From NCBI GenBank assembly GCA_903897855.1, contig CAIUDH010000110.1, forward strand, positions 1 through 40,814: a stretch of 40,814 nt of DNA. Reading direction: 5' to 3'. Source of the DNA: an uncultured Bacteroidota bacterium. GTDB lineage: Bacteria; Bacteroidota; Bacteroidia; UKL13-3. The notes under the pieces were generated by a model. It was not told the origin of the DNA and did no database searches. It saw only the letters and a list, made by a program, of their open reading frames with translations. The position numbers and the translations under genes are program-made. Below are positions 15,507 through 25,795 of this stretch, piece by piece; positions within the stretch are counted from its first letter, which is position 1; each line of letters begins with the position of its first letter.

Positions 15507-17009
15507 ATGGCCATTTTTAATTCTGTTATCTCTTGGTACTTTAAAACACGTTCCAGTCAATTGGAATATATGCAAAGCCACGCCCCTGAGTTGCAAGAAA
15601 ACATACGTAGGAAGTTGTTGAAAATGGCCGAAGATACCGAGTTCGGTAGAAAATATGATTTCGAAAACTGTTCTACAATATTTAGTTTTCGTGAAAAAAT
15701 CCCCATAAATACCTATGAAACATTGTATCCATATATCGAGCGAATGATGCATGGAGAACAAAATATTTTATGGGGAAGTGATATAAAATGGTTTGCAAAA
15801 AGCAGTGGTACTACCAACGACAAAAGCAAATTCATCCCTGTAAGTTTCGAATCCTTGGAATTATGCCATTTTCGCGCCGGTAAAGATGTGCTCACCAATT
15901 ACTGTAGTCGTTTCGAAAACACCGAAATCTTTAGCGGTAAAGGCTTGGTGCTTGGAGGGAGCCATCAGGTGAATAACATGAATGAAGATATTTTCTTCGG
16001 CGACTTATCGGCAGTGCTCTTAGAAAATATGCCCTTCCTGGGTGAAATATTAAAGGCGCCTAAAAACGATATTGCCCTACTCAGTAACTGGGAGGAAAAG
16101 TTGGAAAAGATAGTATCCACTACTATAAAAGAAAATATCACCAGTATTACCGGTGTACCCACCTGGACCCTCATTTTAATGGAGCGTGTTTTAGAGGTAA
16201 CAGGAGCAAAAACAATCGCTGAAGTTTGGCCTAATTTTGAACTATATATTCATGGAGGAGTGGGTTTTGTTCCTTACAAGGAGCGCTTTCTAAAATTGGC
16301 CGGCAAGCCCATTAATTTTTTAGAAAACTACAACGCCAGTGAAGGTTTTTTTGGGATGCAGGATTTATCTACCCCCGATGAATTGTTCTTAATGCCCGAC
16401 TACGATATTTACTATGAATTCATGCCCATGGATCAATACGGTAAAGAACATCCTCAACTCCTGAGCCTCGAGGAAGTTAAACTGGATGAGGTGTATGCCT
16501 TGGTAATAAGCACCAACGCAGGGTTGTGGCGTTATTGTGTGGGTGATACCATTCGATTTACCTCTCTCTGTCCTTTTCGCATAAAAATTACCGGAAGAAC
16601 CCGTTTATTCATTAATGCTTTTGGCGAAGAGTTGATGATTGAAAATGCTGAACAAGCCATCAAAACAGCCTGCAACGTTTGCAATTGCTCGGTTAAAGAA
16701 TACACCGCTGCCCCTAAATATTTTTCAGAACAGCATGATGCTGGACATGAATGGCTTATTGAATTTGAAAAGGAACCTACCGACATGCGGTTATTTAATA
16801 GAGTGTTGGACGATACTCTAAAATCGCTCAATAGCGATTATGAGGCCAAACGATTTAATGACCTGGCCATGAAAGCTCCGGTGATTCACACCATGGCCCA
16901 AGGAACTTTCTATAATTGGTTAAACAAAAAAGGGAAACTCGGGGGACAGAACAAAGTACCTCGGTTATGTAACGATAGAAAAATACTAGAGGATATTTTG
17001 TCGATGTGA
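15507..17009 (+). CDS. GH3 auxin-responsive promoter family protein (acyl-adenylate/amidosynthetase fold)
   Basis: A 500-residue member of the GH3 family. Plant members adenylate carboxylic acids such as jasmonate or indole-acetate and join them to amino acids; the substrate of bacterial members is unknown to me. Visible motifs are the ATP-binding AKSSGTTNDKSKFIP (about 97-111), ENYNASEGFFG, a YRIGD-like WRYCVGDTIRF and TGRTRLFINAFGEEL near the C-terminal lid. All main adenylation motifs are present, so it is likely active. It precedes murF-alr by about 90 bp, but no functional link is evident. Confidence 0.88.
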   Translation: MAIFNSVISWYFKTRSSQLEYMQSHAPELQENIRRKLLKMAEDTEFGRKYDFENCSTIFSFREKIPINTYETLYPYIERMMHGEQNILWGSDIKWFAKSSGTTNDKSKFIPVSFESLELCHFRAGKDVLTNYCSRFENTEIFSGKGLVLGGSHQVNNMNEDIFFGDLSAVLLENMPFLGEILKAPKNDIALLSNWEEKLEKIVSTTIKENITSITGVPTWTLILMERVLEVTGAKTIAEVWPNFELYIHGGVGFVPYKERFLKLAGKPINFLENYNASEGFFGMQDLSTPDELFLMPDYDIYYEFMPMDQYGKEHPQLLSLEEVKLDEVYALVISTNAGLWRYCVGDTIRFTSLCPFRIKITGRTRLFINAFGEELMIENAEQAIKTACNVCNCSVKEYTAAPKYFSEQHDAGHEWLIEFEKEPTDMRLFNRVLDDTLKSLNSDYEAKRFNDLAMKAPVIHTMAQGTFYNWLNKKGKLGGQNKVPRLCNDRKILEDILSM

Positions 17010-17096
17010 TGGTTTACTGTATAATATACTCGAACAAGCCTACACGATCCATTGCCAGATATGCCAACCAACGAACACTGATAAATATTTTTAAAT

Positions 17097-19538
17097 ATGA
17101 TTCTCATCTCTAAAATAGCCGAGATTACCGCTGCGAAGGTACTGTCTCGTCATCATAATTTTTCTGTAAAAAATATTTTTACCGACAGTCGGCAAATCAT
17201 AAACCCTGCCGACAACGGCTTGTTTATTGCCCTGAGTGGAGAACACTTTAATGGCAATCGGTTTTTAGATGACGCCTATAATAAAGGATTGCGGAATTTT
17301 ATTGTGGACGAAACGCTTGACATAACCCCCTACCCCAACAGTAATATTTTATGGGTGCAAAACACCACCACCGCACTACAACAAATTGCCACTTTCCATA
17401 GGCAACAATTTAATATTCCGATCCTTGGAATTACCGGAAGTAATGGCAAAACAATCGTCAAAGAATGGTTGAGTGCCTTGTTGGAAGAAGAATATAATGT
17501 GATGAAAAGTCCAGGTAGCTATAACTCTCAAATTGGTGTTCCCTTGAGTGTTTGGCAACTTAATTCCGAACACACCCTAGGCCTGGTTGAAGCTGGAATT
17601 TCTAAACCTGACGAGATGGAAAAGCTGGAAAAAATTATTGCTCCTACCGTCGGTATCTTCACCTCATTAGGCGATGCTCATAATGAAGGCTTCGCTTCAA
17701 ATGACGAGAAATTAACTGAAAAATTATTGCTTTTTACGCATTGTAAAACGGTCGTAATGAACCACCGTTATAAACGTTTTTTGAACCCCTCTCAAAATAT
17801 CTATTCTTGGAGCACGGAAGATAAGGAGGCTACCATTTTTGTTTCAGAAATAAATTCTAGCGCTTCTCAAACAGAAATATCATACCTACACAATGCCGTC
17901 GATTATACTTTAACGCTTCCTTTTGCCGATGACGCTTCCATCGAAAACGCCATTACTTGTTTATGTACCTGCCTGTTGTTGAACATTAGCAATAGTGTCA
18001 TTGCAAGTCATATGCTCACCCTTCAAGCATTACAAATGCGACTGTCCATGCAACGTGGAAATGATCATAATGTGATCATAAACGATGCCTATAATGCCGA
18101 CCTAAATTCATTAAAAAACGCACTAGGTTTTATGCATAAACAAGTGCATAAAGGTGAAAAAATGGTGGTGCTTTCAGATATCCTTCAAAGCGGAAAAACC
18201 CCAGATGTACTGTATCGGGAAGTGGGAATGCTCTTACGTGTTTTTGAGATCACAAGACTCATCGGTGTTGGAGAAGAAATATCAAAACACCAAAAAGCGT
18301 TTTCTTTGCCCTCCTCTTTTTTTGCTTCAACAAACGATTTAACACACGCGCTCTCAACTAAAAAAATCGTCATTCATGATAGCTTAGTTTTGTTGAAAGG
18401 CGCTCGTAAATTCCGTTTCGAAGAGGTTGCACAGGCCCTCTCAGCACAACATCATACCACCTGCCTTGAAATTAATTTAAATGCCATTGCCCATAACTTT
18501 CATGTCTATAAAAAACAAGTAAACGTGAAAACAAAAATAATGGTGATGGTGAAAGCGTTTTCTTATGGTAGCGGAAGCCATGAAATAGCCTCCCTTCTTC
18601 AATTTCACAAGGCCGACTATCTCGCTGTTGCCTACTCCGATGAAGGCGTACAACTAAGAAACGCGGGGGTTACACTCCCCATTATGGTGATGAATGCCGA
18701 AGAAAAAAGTTTCGATCTGCTTTTGCGTTTTAACTTGGAACCTGCATTATATTCTCTTTCTCTGCTACAACGCTTGGCTCGTTTTACAAAAGAAAATATT
18801 TCAATACACCTCGAGTTTGAAACGGGTATGCATCGCCTCGGGTTGGAAGTCGATGACACTGAAAATGTTTTGTCCCTGCTTAAACAAAATCCTCATCTAA
18901 AAATAAAAAGCATTTTCTCCCACCTCGCTTCAGCTGAAGATGAAAGTGATGATGCTTTTACTCTACAGCAAATTGAATCGTTCAAGTTAATATCCGAGAA
19001 GATTAAAAAAGAGTATCCTGAAGTGCTTTGCCACCTCCTAAACTCTCCTGGAATTTCCCGCTGGGTCGAAGCGGCCCAATTTGATATGGTGCGTTTGGGC
19101 ATTGGGCTCTATGGTATAGACCCCACCCAAAAACTTACTGCGTTATTGCTTCCTGCCAGCACGCTCAAATCATCCATATCTCAGATTAAGAAATTGTACA
19201 GTGGCGATAGCGTGAGTTATAACCGTCGGTTTGTTGCAGATAAAGATTTGCGCATCGCTACGATACCTATTGGTTATGCCGATGGCTTAAATCGTGCCTT
19301 AGGCAATGGCTGTGGAAGTTTTATCATTCAGGGTAAACCAGCTCCGATCCTTGGAACGATTTGTATGGATATGACGATGGTGGATGTTACCGATATTCCT
19401 TGCATTGAAGGAGACGAAGTGGTCGTATTTGGTGGCGCAATGCCCGTTACGACTGTTGCCGCAAATGCAAAAACAATTTCATATGAAATACTTTCTACCT
19501 TGTCGCAACGCATAAAACGAGTATACCTACACGAATAA
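17097..19538 (+). CDS. Bifunctional MurF ligase / alanine racemase
   Basis: Two steps of peptidoglycan D-alanine supply and use in one cytoplasmic protein: the N-terminal half adds D-Ala-D-Ala to UDP-MurNAc-tripeptide, and the C-terminal half converts L- to D-alanine. The MurF part (about 1-450) has the P-loop GITGSNGKT (111-119). The Alr part starts near CLEINLNAIAHNF and has the PLP lysine in MVMVKAFSYGSG (K486), IPIGYADGLNR and GTICMDMTMVDVT. At 813 residues this matches the fusion common in Bacteroidota. The MurF half replaces the usual GKTTTK with GKTIVK, which I recall from Bacteroidota homologues. Both halves look intact. Confidence 0.95.
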   Translation: MILISKIAEITAAKVLSRHHNFSVKNIFTDSRQIINPADNGLFIALSGEHFNGNRFLDDAYNKGLRNFIVDETLDITPYPNSNILWVQNTTTALQQIATFHRQQFNIPILGITGSNGKTIVKEWLSALLEEEYNVMKSPGSYNSQIGVPLSVWQLNSEHTLGLVEAGISKPDEMEKLEKIIAPTVGIFTSLGDAHNEGFASNDEKLTEKLLLFTHCKTVVMNHRYKRFLNPSQNIYSWSTEDKEATIFVSEINSSASQTEISYLHNAVDYTLTLPFADDASIENAITCLCTCLLLNISNSVIASHMLTLQALQMRLSMQRGNDHNVIINDAYNADLNSLKNALGFMHKQVHKGEKMVVLSDILQSGKTPDVLYREVGMLLRVFEITRLIGVGEEISKHQKAFSLPSSFFASTNDLTHALSTKKIVIHDSLVLLKGARKFRFEEVAQALSAQHHTTCLEINLNAIAHNFHVYKKQVNVKTKIMVMVKAFSYGSGSHEIASLLQFHKADYLAVAYSDEGVQLRNAGVTLPIMVMNAEEKSFDLLLRFNLEPALYSLSLLQRLARFTKENISIHLEFETGMHRLGLEVDDTENVLSLLKQNPHLKIKSIFSHLASAEDESDDAFTLQQIESFKLISEKIKKEYPEVLCHLLNSPGISRWVEAAQFDMVRLGIGLYGIDPTQKLTALLLPASTLKSSISQIKKLYSGDSVSYNRRFVADKDLRIATIPIGYADGLNRALGNGCGSFIIQGKPAPILGTICMDMTMVDVTDIPCIEGDEVVVFGGAMPVTTVAANAKTISYEILSTLSQRIKRVYLHE

Positions 19539-19648
19539 GACGGTTAAAAAAAGTGGGATTTACACTCTTTATTTCCTTACGCTTAAGTTATTAAAACCGT
19601 GTTTCTCAATGCTAAACAACCTACTGCCTGCATTTACTTGTATTTAGC

Positions 19649-19656
19649 TACTTTTG
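19649..19656 (+). promoter_or_regulatory. -7 promoter element of the kynurenine monooxygenase gene
   Basis: TACTTTTG matches TAnnTTTG exactly, 10 bases before the ATG at 19667, predicting a leader of only a few bases. Confidence 0.5.
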
Positions 19657-19666
19657 TTTCATTAAA

Positions 19667-21007
19667 ATGAAAAATATAACTCTCATCGGTGGTGGATTAT
19701 CCGGCTCGTTAATGGCCATCTTTCTGGCAAAACGTGGATACAAAATCAATGTTTATGAACGCCGTCTCGATCCCAGAAAAGCAAACGCCTATCAAGGCAA
19801 AAGTATAAACTTGGCTTTGTCAAACCGAGGCATCGAAGCATTAAAAAAAGTGGGATTAGACGTGCCTGTTTTGCAAACAGCCGTCGCTATGAATGGTAGG
19901 ATGATACACAGTTTAGAAGGCGCGCTTGCGTATCAACCCTACGGTATGCAAGGACAAGCCATTAACTCTGTTTCTAGAGGTGGGTTAAATATTCGTTTGC
20001 TGGAATTGGCCGATGAACACGAAAATATTACCCTCCATTTCGGGCAACGTTGCGTTGATTTAAACCAGGATTGTTCGATCGCCACATTTGAAGACGAGAA
20101 CAGCAACAAAACCGAGGTGGCAAGCGATATCTTTATCGGCTCTGACGGTGCATTTGCAGCTACTCGATTACACTTGCAGCTTTTCCAACGCTTCGATTAC
20201 GACCAGGAATTTGAAAATTATGGTTATAAAGAATTACATATTCCACCTGCCGATACGAATGAGTTTGCTTTAGATAAAAACTGTTTACATATTTGGCCAC
20301 GGGGTAATTTTATGATGATCGCCTTGCCCAATATCGATAAAAGCTATACCTGTACCCTCTTCTTCCCTTTTGAGGGAGAAACAAGTTTTGCGACCATCAA
20401 TAACGAACAAAACGCGCGCCTGTTCTTTGAAAAATATTTTGCAGATGTGGTGCCATTAATGCCCAATTATTTAAACGACTATCTGCTTAATCCTGTCGGT
20501 AATTTGGTCACAGTAAAATGCTTCCCTTGGGTGTTTAAAGACAAACTTGCGCTCATCGGCGATGCGGCACATGCGGTAGTGCCTTTCTATGGGCAGGGCA
20601 TGAACTGTAGTTTCGAAGATTGTATCGTGCTTGACGATTGTATTGCCAAGTATGGCGATGACTGGAATAAAATTTTTGACGAATATCAAACTTTGCGCAA
20701 ACCTAACGCTGATGCCATTGCGTACCTCGCTCAACAAAACTTTATTGAAATGCGAGACAGGGTGGGCGATGCCAAATTCTTGCATCGTAAGCATATAGAA
20801 CACGAACTTAGCGAGCATTTCGGACACCTCTTCAAATCGCAATACGAATTGGTAACTTTTAGCCTTAAACCCTATGCTTATGCGTTGGCACAAGGAAAAA
20901 TAAACGACAAGATATTAGATGCTCTAATCGAACAAAATGTTGAAGTCGTACCCGGGAGCGAAAAAGTATCGGAGATATTAAAGCGTTTTGAATTAACCAA
21001 AGAATAG
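19667..21007 (+). CDS. kmo: Kynurenine 3-monooxygenase
   Basis: FAD-dependent hydroxylation of L-kynurenine to 3-hydroxykynurenine using NADPH and O2. The 446-residue protein has the Rossmann FAD motif LIGGGLSGSLMAIFLAKRGY (5-24), the YQGKSINLALSNRG substrate-region motif of KMO, and the second FAD motif ALIGDAAHAVVPFYGQGMNC. Length and the hydrophobic C-terminal region agree with bacterial KMO. With the dehydrogenase at 13952-15394 it suggests aerobic tryptophan degradation (or NAD synthesis) through 3-hydroxyanthranilate; the other enzymes are not in this window. Confidence 0.93.
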   Translation: MKNITLIGGGLSGSLMAIFLAKRGYKINVYERRLDPRKANAYQGKSINLALSNRGIEALKKVGLDVPVLQTAVAMNGRMIHSLEGALAYQPYGMQGQAINSVSRGGLNIRLLELADEHENITLHFGQRCVDLNQDCSIATFEDENSNKTEVASDIFIGSDGAFAATRLHLQLFQRFDYDQEFENYGYKELHIPPADTNEFALDKNCLHIWPRGNFMMIALPNIDKSYTCTLFFPFEGETSFATINNEQNARLFFEKYFADVVPLMPNYLNDYLLNPVGNLVTVKCFPWVFKDKLALIGDAAHAVVPFYGQGMNCSFEDCIVLDDCIAKYGDDWNKIFDEYQTLRKPNADAIAYLAQQNFIEMRDRVGDAKFLHRKHIEHELSEHFGHLFKSQYELVTFSLKPYAYALAQGKINDKILDALIEQNVEVVPGSEKVSEILKRFELTKE

Positions 21008-21032
21008 ATCTCCAAAAATATCCTTTAAAATC

Positions 21033-22106
21033 GTGAGAAGAGTTTTAAATATTATTTTCTTTTTGTTGAATGTGCTCTTTGTTGCAGCCCTCTTTTTAAG
21101 CTATACTGCCGTATATGTTAATCCCGACATCTTTTATATTTCTGCCTTTTTTGGATTGGCCTATCCGTTTATTTTATTAGCGAATGTTTTAATCATTATC
21201 TGGTGGGTTTTTCAACTCAATCTAAAATTCCTTATGTCCTTGGCGGCCATCATTGCGGGTTGGGGATATGTTGGCCGTACCCTGCAGTTTCATAATAAAA
21301 CTCCTATCAATAATAAATCAATAAAAGTGATGAGTTATAATGTGATGAATTTTGGATTCGATAAAAACCAAAACTCACGCGATGACATTATCTCACTACT
21401 TGCTGATGAACAGCCCGACATACTCTGTATGCAAGAGTTTTGTAATAATAGCAACTGGCCTATCAACGTAGAAAAAAAGATTGCAGAGGTGCTTCATACA
21501 AAATATAGTTTTTTTCATGTCATCAACCCGAGTAACAAAAACTATAAAGTGGGCACCATTATTTTTTCTAAGTATCCTATAAAAAACACTGGGGTGGTTG
21601 CCTATAACCTCGCTTCAGCCAACAGTACCATTTTTATTGATGTGGAAATAGCAGGGTTAGCCGTTCGGGTGTTTGATGTGCATCTGCAATCTATCCGATT
21701 TCAAAATAAAGACTATAACTTCCTCAAAGAAATTGGTGACGATAAGGATAAAACAATTGAAGAGTCAAAATCGATAATCTCGCGCATGAAACAAGCCTAC
21801 ATCATGCGTGCAGAACAAGCTAAATTAGTTCAGGAAGCCATCAAAAAAAGTCCTGGTAAGACTATCGTCTGTGGCGATTTTAACGACTCTCCTGTTTCTT
21901 TTGCTTATACTAAAATAAACGATGGTTTAAAAGATGCTTTTGTGGAAAGCGGTAACGGCTTAGGCAGAAGTTATGCCGGCGAGTTTCCAAGTTTTCGTAT
22001 CGATTATATAATGGGTAGTCAAAGCTTTGATATCAGCGGATTTGATATCATCAAAAAAAAATATAGCGACCACTATCCTATCAAAACCCTGATAACGCTT
22101 AAATAA
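21033..22106 (+). CDS. Membrane-anchored endonuclease/exonuclease/phosphatase family protein
   Basis: A 357-residue hydrolase of the DNase I/EEP fold with two or three N-terminal transmembrane helices (about 4-24, 31-60, 66-82), so the catalytic domain probably sits outside the membrane. Catalytic motifs are in order: MSYNVMNFG (Asn), ILCMQEFC (metal-binding Glu), FDVHLQS (His), CGDFNDSP (Asp and Asn), FRIDYIMGS and YSDHYPI (final Asp-His). The start is GTG at 21033, 25 bp after the kmo stop. The substrate (nucleic acid, phospholipid or phosphoester) cannot be told from sequence. Confidence 0.85.
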   Translation: MRRVLNIIFFLLNVLFVAALFLSYTAVYVNPDIFYISAFFGLAYPFILLANVLIIIWWVFQLNLKFLMSLAAIIAGWGYVGRTLQFHNKTPINNKSIKVMSYNVMNFGFDKNQNSRDDIISLLADEQPDILCMQEFCNNSNWPINVEKKIAEVLHTKYSFFHVINPSNKNYKVGTIIFSKYPIKNTGVVAYNLASANSTIFIDVEIAGLAVRVFDVHLQSIRFQNKDYNFLKEIGDDKDKTIEESKSIISRMKQAYIMRAEQAKLVQEAIKKSPGKTIVCGDFNDSPVSFAYTKINDGLKDAFVESGNGLGRSYAGEFPSFRIDYIMGSQSFDISGFDIIKKKYSDHYPIKTLITLK

Positions 22107-22174
22107 TGATTAAAGTCTACATTAAGTATCTGTTAATTTAAACGACTTTATTCTCTCTTTACACTTTTATTTTG

Positions 22175-22182
22175 TACTTTCG
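22175..22182 (+). promoter_or_regulatory. Probable -7 element of guaB
   Basis: TACTTTCG is one mismatch from TAnnTTTG and lies 28 bases before the guaB ATG. Confidence 0.4.
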
Positions 22183-22209
22183 CCCCGCAAATAATAAAAG
22201 TTATTTGCT

Positions 22210-23679
22210 ATGTTCTCTCTAGATAACAAATTCTCAACCGAAGGCCTGACCTTCGACGATGTTTTAGTACTACCGGGCTACTCTGAAGTGCTTCCCCGCG
22301 ACACCAACACCTCAACACAACTCACAAAAAAATTACGAATCAATGTGCCCATTATCTCTGCGGCCATGGATACCGTCACCGAGTATCAGCTCGCTATCGC
22401 TATCGCTCGTGAAGGTGGTTTGGGTATCATACATAAAAACATGAGCATTGAACAACAAGCAAGGCAAGTCCGTAAAGTAAAACGGTCTGAAAGTGGTATG
22501 ATCCTCGATCCTATTACCTTGCGTGAAGATCAACTTATTGAAGATGCACTAAAAATAATGCGCGAAAACAAAATTGGTGGCATCCCCGTAATTGACGGAA
22601 ATGGTAAACTAAAAGGCATCATTACCAATCGCGACCTTCGTTTTGAAAAGGATTTTAATAAAAAGATTTTCGAGGTGATGACGAAAAACAATCTCGTAGT
22701 AGCTCCCGAAAAAACAGACTTTGCAACAGCCGAAAAACTTTTACAAGAATTTAAAATTGAAAAGCTGCCAGTAGTAAACAAAGACAATAAACTCGTCGGG
22801 CTCATTACCTATAAAGATATCCTCAAGGTTAAATCAAACCCTAATGCCTGTAAGGACAGTTTTGGAAGACTCTGTGTTGGTGCCGCGGTTGGGGTTACTA
22901 ACGATACTGACGAACGAATTGACGCCCTTATCAGTGCTGGTGTTGACACCATCATTATTGACACCGCTCACGGTCACAGTAAAGGGGTAATCAATGAACT
23001 TAAAAAAGCAAAACTTCGCTACAGCGACTTCGACTTCATTGTGGGAAATGTGGCTACTTACGACGGCGCAAAAGCTTTAGTCGATGCTGGAGCAAGTGCT
23101 GTTAAAGTAGGTGTTGGCCCAGGTTCTATCTGTACCACGCGTATCATTGCTGGCATTGGTGTTCCCCAACTAACCGCAATTCATGAAGCCGCAAGAGCTT
23201 GTAAGCCTGCCGGCGTATCTGTCATTGCCGATGGTGGTATTCGTTACAGTGGCGATATTGTAAAGGCCATTGTGGCCGGCGCCGACTGCATCATGGCAGG
23301 ATCTTTATTCGCGGGCGTGGAAGAAAGCCCGGGAGAGACCATTATTTTTGATGGTAGAAAAGTTAAATCATATCGAGGTATGGGTAGTATCGAGGCCATG
23401 GAAAAGGGAAGCAAAGACCGCTACTTTCAAGATGCTGAAGAGGAAATTTCCAAATTAGTTCCTGAAGGTATCGTTGGACATGTTCCTTTCAAAGGCGAGT
23501 TACGAGAGGTGATGTACCAATATATCGGCGGACTAAGGGCTGGAATGGGTTATTGCGGAGCTAGCACCATTTCCCAATTACAGGAAGCTAAGTTTATACG
23601 TATCACTGGGGCTGGCATGAAAGAAAGCCACCCTCACGATGTTTTTATAACCAAAGAAGCCCCCAACTACTCACGATAA
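22210..23679 (+). CDS. guaB: Inosine-5'-monophosphate dehydrogenase
   Basis: Oxidises IMP to XMP with NAD, the committed step of guanine nucleotide synthesis. The 489-residue protein has the N-terminal [16 protein letters not shown], a pair of CBS domains (about 95-205), the catalytic cysteine loop [12 protein letters not shown], the [15 protein letters not shown] phosphate-binding segment and the mobile flap around [11 protein letters not shown]. Length and motif order are normal. The next gene starts about 170 bp downstream, so it is probably transcribed alone. Confidence 0.98.
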   Translation: MFSLDNKFSTEGLTFDDVLVLPGYSEVLPRDTNTSTQLTKKLRINVPIISAAMDTVTEYQLAIAIAREGGLGIIHKNMSIEQQARQVRKVKRSESGMILDPITLREDQLIEDALKIMRENKIGGIPVIDGNGKLKGIITNRDLRFEKDFNKKIFEVMTKNNLVVAPEKTDFATAEKLLQEFKIEKLPVVNKDNKLVGLITYKDILKVKSNPNACKDSFGRLCVGAAVGVTNDTDERIDALISAGVDTIIIDTAHGHSKGVINELKKAKLRYSDFDFIVGNVATYDGAKALVDAGASAVKVGVGPGSICTTRIIAGIGVPQLTAIHEAARACKPAGVSVIADGGIRYSGDIVKAIVAGADCIMAGSLFAGVEESPGETIIFDGRKVKSYRGMGSIEAMEKGSKDRYFQDAEEEISKLVPEGIVGHVPFKGELREVMYQYIGGLRAGMGYCGASTISQLQEAKFIRITGAGMKESHPHDVFITKEAPNYSR

Positions 23680-23851
23680 CCGATTCAGCTATAATCGATT
23701 TGAAATAAATAGCGCTTGATGATGCGCGGTATTACGACACCGTGGCTGATACACAACTAAAATCCGGTTTCTTAACAGAAAACTAACGACCTTTGTAATA
23801 CGATTCGCTTTTTTACAGCGTTGCTAATTTTTATTTATTTGCCTACTTAAG

Positions 23852-24874
23852 ATGTCTCTTCTCTCGGCTCTAATTTATAACCTACGTATATACAAGGTCG
23901 CCAAACCCCTTTATGGGGGCATTGGGCACGTTCTAACGCTTCATCGGGTAGTGCAACAGCTTGAAGAGAATCGGCTCACCTGGAGTCGAAATTTAGAGAT
24001 TACAGCAGGTTATTTGGAAGAAACCGTTAATTACTTTATTAACAACAACTACGATATCATAAGTTTGGACGAAATGCACCACCGGCTCACCGAACAGAAG
24101 ACTCTTGCTAAAAAATTCGTTGTTTTCACCTTCGACGACGGCTATGAGGATAATTTCATCTGGGCTTATCCTATCTTCAAAAAACACAATCTCCCTTTCG
24201 CTATTTACATCACAAAAGCCTTAATTGAAAACCAACTAAAATGTTGGTGGTATGATGTTGAAGATATTCTTCTTTGCTATAATAATATTACTCTTGGTGA
24301 GCTCAACCTTGAAACAAAAACAAAAAAGCAAAAAGAACTAGCCTACCTAAAAATTAGACACCTCATAATTCACACCCCATTTGAAACGGGATACGCTTTT
24401 TATAACGCACTCATGGCCAAATACCCCCCTTGCAAATCTTATTCAAATTGGAAACCCATGAGCAAAGACCAACTGGCGATTTTGAATGATGATGCGTTGG
24501 TAACATTGGGTGCACATACCGTAAACCATTTTTCGTTGAGTAAACTACAATTGGCCGAAGCTACTTTTGAGGTGCTCGAAAGCAAAACCTATCTAGAACA
24601 CCTGCTACAAAAACCCATAGAACATTTTTCTTATCCTTATGGAAGCGCTGACGAAGCAGGCGCACGGGAATTTGAAATCGTGAAAGAAACCGGGTTCATC
24701 ACAGCAACAACTACACGGCGTGCGAATATTTTTAAAGACCACAAAAATAATTTATATGCACTTCCCCGTTTGCCACTGATTGAAACACCAAAAGAAAAAA
24801 TGTTTTTTAAGATGAGCCTTTCGGGGTTTTTGCCCGCTTATTTAAATACGTGTAAACGTGTTGTAACGCTATAG
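23852..24874 (+). CDS. Polysaccharide deacetylase (NodB-domain) family protein
   Basis: A 340-residue carbohydrate esterase family 4-like protein. The NodB motifs are visible: FTFDDGYEDNF with catalytic and metal-binding Asp, LGAHTVNHFSLSKL with the His-x3-His metal pair, and FSYPYGS. It lacks a clear signal peptide, so a cytoplasmic or membrane-associated role in surface polysaccharide or lipid-linked sugar modification is possible. The C-terminal part FKMSLSGFLPAYL is not conserved in a way I recognise. Substrate unknown. Confidence 0.88.
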   Translation: MSLLSALIYNLRIYKVAKPLYGGIGHVLTLHRVVQQLEENRLTWSRNLEITAGYLEETVNYFINNNYDIISLDEMHHRLTEQKTLAKKFVVFTFDDGYEDNFIWAYPIFKKHNLPFAIYITKALIENQLKCWWYDVEDILLCYNNITLGELNLETKTKKQKELAYLKIRHLIIHTPFETGYAFYNALMAKYPPCKSYSNWKPMSKDQLAILNDDALVTLGAHTVNHFSLSKLQLAEATFEVLESKTYLEHLLQKPIEHFSYPYGSADEAGAREFEIVKETGFITATTTRRANIFKDHKNNLYALPRLPLIETPKEKMFFKMSLSGFLPAYLNTCKRVVTL

Positions 24875-25039
24875 CCTCGAGTGCTTCAACAACTATCTCC
24901 ACTCCTTCCAGACCTCTAGCGCTTCTCTGTTTTATATCTCTCCTGGTTCTCTCCTTCACTTACTTCAAGTATATAATCACCGCCACTCTAAGAGATGGTA
25001 TTTTGAAATAAGAAGCTGAGTGAAAAACAAAAGAAGATC

Positions 25040-25795
25040 TTAGTTGGTTGCAGAAAAGTCTATGACCACGTTTTCCCCGTATGAAACATGCGGCTGTAAA
25101 GAAACGGCTGCTGTTTTTAACCACGGCAGTAATATAATTTCCCGATGTCCAAGAGAGGGAACACCATCATCAACCAAAAGTTGTAATACATAGTTTAGTG
25201 CTTCGTCGGATGAATAATTTGCATGCCCATAAGCACAGCATTCTGCATTGTATCCTTTAGCACAACCATGGCTTCTAATGTGTCCTACATATCCTGTAAG
25301 CCCGCTCTCCCGAGCATGACAAAGAGCCAAGGCATACATTTTTTTGCTCGCCATAAGGGGTGATACTGCTTTCATTTTACGAAGTGTTTCTATCAGGGTT
25401 CTTTCGTAATACCCCGTCGTGTCTTTCAGGTTGGGAAGCACACCTGTTTTCAAAAACTCTTTTGGCTTAACACGAGCATAATTCATATAATACAAAATTT
25501 TTTTTTCGCGGGCTGTTTGAAAGGAGTCGTTTGATACCTCCACACCCGATTCAGGGCGAATATTAGTCGCTGTGTGGGTTTTGGATGGGTATCTTGATGC
25601 TGCGTAATTTTTAAAAATAGCAAGGCTGTCAAGCAATCCATTGTTCTGTTGTTGAAGTGTCTTTATTTTTAGATGTAGCTTTTTTATGGTTACGCGTTGG
25701 CTCGCATTAGCTAAAACAACTCGCTGGTATTTTGTGATACTTACACATCCTTGTAAGAAAACAACCACCGTTAAAAACATCTGGAGAAGCTTCAT
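25040..25795 (-). CDS. CAP (SCP/PR-1) domain lipoprotein
   Basis: A 251-residue exported protein: an N-terminal hydrophobic segment ends in the lipobox LQGC (C17), followed by a coiled-coil-like stretch (about 40-60) and a C-terminal CAP domain. CAP features visible are YMNYARVKPKEF, the ALALCHARESGLTGYVGHIRS region with conserved His, LGHREIILLPWLKTAAVSL and YGENVVIDF. Four Cys around GCAKGYNAECCAYG suggest disulfides. Function of bacterial CAP proteins is generally unknown. It is convergent with the deacetylase gene; no operon partner is evident. Confidence 0.82.
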   Translation of the reverse strand: MKLLQMFLTVVVFLQGCVSITKYQRVVLANASQRVTIKKLHLKIKTLQQQNNGLLDSLAIFKNYAASRYPSKTHTATNIRPESGVEVSNDSFQTAREKKILYYMNYARVKPKEFLKTGVLPNLKDTTGYYERTLIETLRKMKAVSPLMASKKMYALALCHARESGLTGYVGHIRSHGCAKGYNAECCAYGHANYSSDEALNYVLQLLVDDGVPSLGHREIILLPWLKTAAVSLQPHVSYGENVVIDFSATN

